From Megasphaera massiliensis (lineage in GTDB: Bacteria; Bacillota; Negativicutes; Veillonellales; Megasphaeraceae), in the NCBI RefSeq assembly GCF_000455225.1, contig NZ_HF954537.1:100558-164557 (forward strand): 64,000 nt of DNA, written 5' to 3'. The position numbers and the translations under genes were made by a program. How positions within the stretch are numbered: the first letter of the stretch is position 1; the number at the start of each line of letters is the position of its first letter. Under the pieces are notes generated by a model, which was not told the origin of the DNA, did not search any database, and saw only the letters and a program-made list of their open reading frames with translations. Below are positions 61,282 through 64,000 of this stretch, piece by piece.

Positions 61282-61310
61282 TTGACGGGTTGGAAGGCCT
61301 GGGGTATGAT
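61282..61310 (+). promoter_or_regulatory. Promoter of the OYE gene
   Basis: TTGACG (61282-61287) and TATGAT (61305-61310), spacer 17. The start is expected near 61317, leaving a leader of about 170 nt before the GTG. Confidence 0.7.
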
Positions 61311-61485
61311 AAAACAAACCACGCTAGATGGTACGATGCAGGCACTGTTATTACGGCTACATTCAATTCCGACGGGAATCGTCGAATTTAAGCGCGTCCG
61401 ACCGGGACTGAGCACGAAATGCCGGCATGATGGCGTGCCTCTATTAAACGTATACTGACATAATCTTTCAAGAGAGGTGAAGACA

Positions 61486-62592
61486 GTGACTAACTTAACG
61501 GATACCCTTACCTTCAAACGAGGCCTTACGGTAAAGAACCGCTTGGCCATTCCGCCCATGACGACGCGCATGAGTTATTATGACGGCACGGTCACAGGTG
61601 ACGAAATCGCCTATTACGGCATGCGCACCGGTGCTGTCGGCATGTTTGTTACGGGCGTAGCCTATATCCAGCCGAACGGCAAGGGGTGGACCGGGGAATT
61701 GAGCGTCCATGACGATGCATTCATTCCCAATCTCAGCAAATTGGCTTCGACGATAAAACGGGACGGGACCCGGGCTATCCTTCAGATCTTCCATGCCGGC
61801 CGCATGACCGACAGCAAGACCATCGAAGGCGAACAGCCTGTAGCCCCCAGCGCCGTCGCTGCTGCCAAGAAAGGTGCCGAAACGCCGCGGGAACTGCGGG
61901 ATGACGAAATCGAAGAAATCATCGAAAACTTTAAAAAGGCTGCCGTTCGAGCTGTCAAAGCCGGGTTTGACGGCGTAGAAATCCACGGTGCCAACCACTA
62001 CTTGCTGCACCAGTTCTTTTCACCCCATTCCAACCGCCGCACCGACAAATGGGGTGGAAGCCTGGAAAAGCGCTATACCTTCATTGAACGCGTTGTCGAT
62101 GGCATCATTGAAACCGTCGATGCCATGAACGTTCCCAACTTCATCATCGGCTACCGTTTTTCGCCGCGGGAAGAAACGGATCCGGGCTTCAATTTGAAGG
62201 AAACTTTGTGGCTCGTCGATAAACTGGCCGATAAGAAATTGGATTATCTCCATATTTCCCTGACCCGTTATGACCGTAAGACCAAACTTCCGGAATACCA
62301 GGAAAAATCGATGCTGGCCTATGTCCACGACGCCATTGGCGGCCGCATGCCCCTCATTTCCGTCGGTGACGTCCGCACTCGTGCCGACGTAGAAGCGGCA
62401 CTGGCCCATTCGGAAATCGTCGCTGCCGGCTGCTCGTCCCTCATCGATCCCAATTGGAGTGCCAAAATCTTGGCGAATCGGGATGCTGAAATCCGTCAGA
62501 AACTCAACGTACAGGACCGGGACTTGCTGATGATTGCCAATGGCACATACGGTTTCATGAAACTGAAAGTGCCTGACCGCTTAGTCGAATAA
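61486..62592 (+). CDS. Old Yellow Enzyme family NADH:flavin oxidoreductase
   Basis: 368-residue FMN enzyme of the OYE family (TIM barrel). Family blocks are RLAIPPMTTRMSYYDG, FHAGRM, and HGANHYLLHQFFSPHSNRRTDKWGGSLEKRYTF (read in parts), with FMN-binding residues and the His-x-x-Asn type pair HGANHY. No 2,4-dienoyl-CoA C-terminal domain is present, so it is a single-domain ene-reductase (YqiG/NemA-like). GTG 61486 follows GAGAGG by eight bases; an earlier GTG at 61477 overlaps that site. It has its own promoter and lies directly after the PrpF operon. Whether it acts in that pathway is open. Confidence 0.9.
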   Translation: MTNLTDTLTFKRGLTVKNRLAIPPMTTRMSYYDGTVTGDEIAYYGMRTGAVGMFVTGVAYIQPNGKGWTGELSVHDDAFIPNLSKLASTIKRDGTRAILQIFHAGRMTDSKTIEGEQPVAPSAVAAAKKGAETPRELRDDEIEEIIENFKKAAVRAVKAGFDGVEIHGANHYLLHQFFSPHSNRRTDKWGGSLEKRYTFIERVVDGIIETVDAMNVPNFIIGYRFSPREETDPGFNLKETLWLVDKLADKKLDYLHISLTRYDRKTKLPEYQEKSMLAYVHDAIGGRMPLISVGDVRTRADVEAALAHSEIVAAGCSSLIDPNWSAKILANRDAEIRQKLNVQDRDLLMIANGTYGFMKLKVPDRLVE

Positions 62593-62608
62593 AAAATATC
62601 ATAAGCGA

Positions 62609-62647
62609 TAAAAATGCCTTGCACCCTCGTAGATGCAAGGCATTTTG
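62609..62647. terminator. Bidirectional terminator between OYE and YkvI genes
   Basis: AAAATGCCTTGCA / TGCAAGGCATTTT perfect stem, A-rich on one side and T-rich on the other, between convergent genes. Confidence 0.85.
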
Positions 62648-62696
62648 TCTGTCTGTGAGCGGACGTGTCTTTTGGCGATACCTTGAGTTATCTCAA

Positions 62697-63932
62697 TTAA
62701 TGGCCGGCAGCTTCGGCCGTCGGTTTGAAAGCCTGGGCAGCCTGGGGATTTTCGTTCATGCTGTCGATGCGAGCCCGGTATGCGGCATCATTGGCGTAGC
62801 GCTTATTTTTATAGCGGCCAATGGTCAGGAAGGGGACGATGATGATGGCGATGGCAGCGTATCCGCAGTAGCCGTAACCGTATTTAATGATATTGGTCAG
62901 GCCGGCAATGGAAACGGTCATCGAGGCGATGATGATGAAGGCCGTGACCATGGCAGCGCGGATGACCGAGCGGGAGCTGATTTTTTTCAAGATATCAATT
63001 TCCGAAAAACGAGCCGTGAAGCCGAAGACCGTCGTGACGCCGGTAGAAATGAGGCACAGCATCAGGAAGGCACTGTAGACGATGGTCAGCCACGGTAATC
63101 CCATGGCCTGGCTGCTGGTCAGCGTCGGCAGCGTCGATTTACCGTAGAAGCCGGACCAGCCTAAGAGCATGACGACGGCTAAGGTCAGGGCAGCGGCGTT
63201 CATGGCGAAGGAAATCCACATCGACGTGGCGCAGTTCTTACGGGTGACTAAGGGCGTACCGACGACGATCATGGTCGGGATGACGACGCACTGGAAACCG
63301 GCATAGGTGAAGGCGTGGAGAATGGCTGTCGGGACGTTGATGAAACCGTTGGCGGAAAAGTCCTGGGCCATGACGGCTGTAAAGGCCTGGGTTCCTTCAA
63401 CGGAACCTGCCGTATAGATGCCGACCGAGAAAATGATGGCGACCATGGCCAGGATGGCCATGCCCATGTACGTCGTTGCTCGGCGGACCAGGCCGGCACC
63501 GAAGATCGTCAAGAAGAAGATGATGATGCCGACGACGCCGATACCGGCGTAGTAGTTGAGGCCGGTTTGGGCATTGATGGCGGAAGCGGCACCGGAAATC
63601 GTAGCCGATACGGCCATTAAGACCATGATATAGAAGAAGGCTTCAAAGAAGTATTCGATGCCCGTAAAGGGGCGGTATAAGTTCTGGAATAACTGGCGGT
63701 AACTGGTGAGGTGCCGCGAATTGTACATGTTCATGGCTTCTTTGATGGTCAGGGTAAAGAGCAGCATGGTGATGATCGCCGTAATGGGGCCGAGCCAGCC
63801 CAGGCTGACGAAGTAGACGTTTTCCTGATTGCCTGTGGCAAAACCGCCGCCGGCGTGAGAGCTGAACAGGACGGCGCCGACGGAAAAGCACATACTGAGG
63901 GATGCCGTTTTAATCGATGAAATATTGGCCAT
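62697..63932 (-). CDS. YkvI-family membrane protein (uncharacterised transporter of the LeuT/APC fold)
   Basis: 411-residue membrane protein with about 11-12 helices. The N-terminal SVGAVLFSSHAGGGFATGNQE holds the glycine-rich unwound helix of sodium-coupled APC-type transporters and is typical of YkvI. The last 30 residues are a hydrophilic tail. The start at 63932 follows AAGGAGGAAAC; the longer frame up to 63992 has no ribosome binding site. Transport of amino acids or similar solutes is likely from the fold, but no member of the family is well characterised. It is convergent with the OYE gene. Confidence 0.87.
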   Translation of the reverse strand: MANISSIKTASLSMCFSVGAVLFSSHAGGGFATGNQENVYFVSLGWLGPITAIITMLLFTLTIKEAMNMYNSRHLTSYRQLFQNLYRPFTGIEYFFEAFFYIMVLMAVSATISGAASAINAQTGLNYYAGIGVVGIIIFFLTIFGAGLVRRATTYMGMAILAMVAIIFSVGIYTAGSVEGTQAFTAVMAQDFSANGFINVPTAILHAFTYAGFQCVVIPTMIVVGTPLVTRKNCATSMWISFAMNAAALTLAVVMLLGWSGFYGKSTLPTLTSSQAMGLPWLTIVYSAFLMLCLISTGVTTVFGFTARFSEIDILKKISSRSVIRAAMVTAFIIIASMTVSIAGLTNIIKYGYGYCGYAAIAIIIVPFLTIGRYKNKRYANDAAYRARIDSMNENPQAAQAFKPTAEAAGH

Positions 63933-64000
63933 AATAGTTTCCTCCTTTGATGGACAGGGAGAGAAACGAAAACGCCTTTCGTCTCTCTGCAAAGGTATTT

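Overview
The window reads as a chromosomal segment of a diderm Firmicute of the class Negativicutes, most likely Megasphaera or a close relative. This is inferred from three things seen together. The housekeeping gene order is of Firmicutes type (gltX/T-box-cysS-mrnC-rlmB-sigH, secG-rnr-smpB, polA-mutM, rimP-nusA-rnpM-ylxQ-infB-rbfA-nrnA-truB-ribF). Outer-membrane genes are present (an autotransporter with a beta-barrel and an ArnT-like lipid glycosyltransferase). The coding DNA is moderately GC-rich, with consensus TTGACA-17-TATAAT promoters and strong AGGAGG ribosome binding sites. No database search was possible, so the genus is a guess. Both tRNAs encode their CCA end. No CRISPR array, prophage, insertion sequence or rRNA was seen.

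Layout. 1-10.6 kb is translation, RNA decay and replication: the gltX 3' end, a Cys T-box with cysS, mrnC, rlmB, sigH, secG, rnr, smpB, a small membrane protein and polA. 10.6-20.9 kb has mutM at one end and coaE, a lytic transglycosylase and tRNA-Leu at the other. Between them lies an accessory block of about 7.4 kb: a secreted esterase, an ArnT-like transferase, a LysR/SDR/alcohol dehydrogenase module and an AT-rich islet. 20.9-28.9 kb is the rimP-nusA-infB-ribF cluster. 29-35.3 kb holds two tandem paralogous aminotransferases, recQ-thyA-folA and a cold-shock gene. 35.4-42 kb has a divergent carbamoyltransferase, a marR/MATE pair sharing one operator, an AEC carrier and an EamA transporter around a LysR gene, and a Gdx/SugE exporter behind a terminator-containing leader. 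42-50.2 kb has a CpXC/CGGC/glucosaminidase-TPR operon, cbiMQO, an AAA ATPase, tRNA-Ala, queH and an esterase. 50.6-54.2 kb is a large autotransporter. 54.3-61.2 kb is a LysR-controlled catabolic operon (PrpF isomerase, amino-acid permease, two RraA/HMG-aldolase-like proteins, aminotransferase, nitrilase-fold amidase). An Old Yellow Enzyme and a YkvI-type membrane protein close the window.

The best candidate for an undescribed system is the 55.3-61.2 kb operon. Its genes can be assembled into one path: import of an amino acid or amide, transamination, omega-amide hydrolysis, double-bond isomerisation, and aldol cleavage to pyruvate. Both RraA-like proteins keep the metal-binding D/E-x20-R-D signature of true aldolases. 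The other leads are the attenuator-like leader of the guanidinium exporter gene, the exact operator palindrome repeated upstream of marR and the MATE gene, a carbamoyltransferase with three altered signature motifs, and the repeat-rich autotransporter with phased direct repeats upstream.
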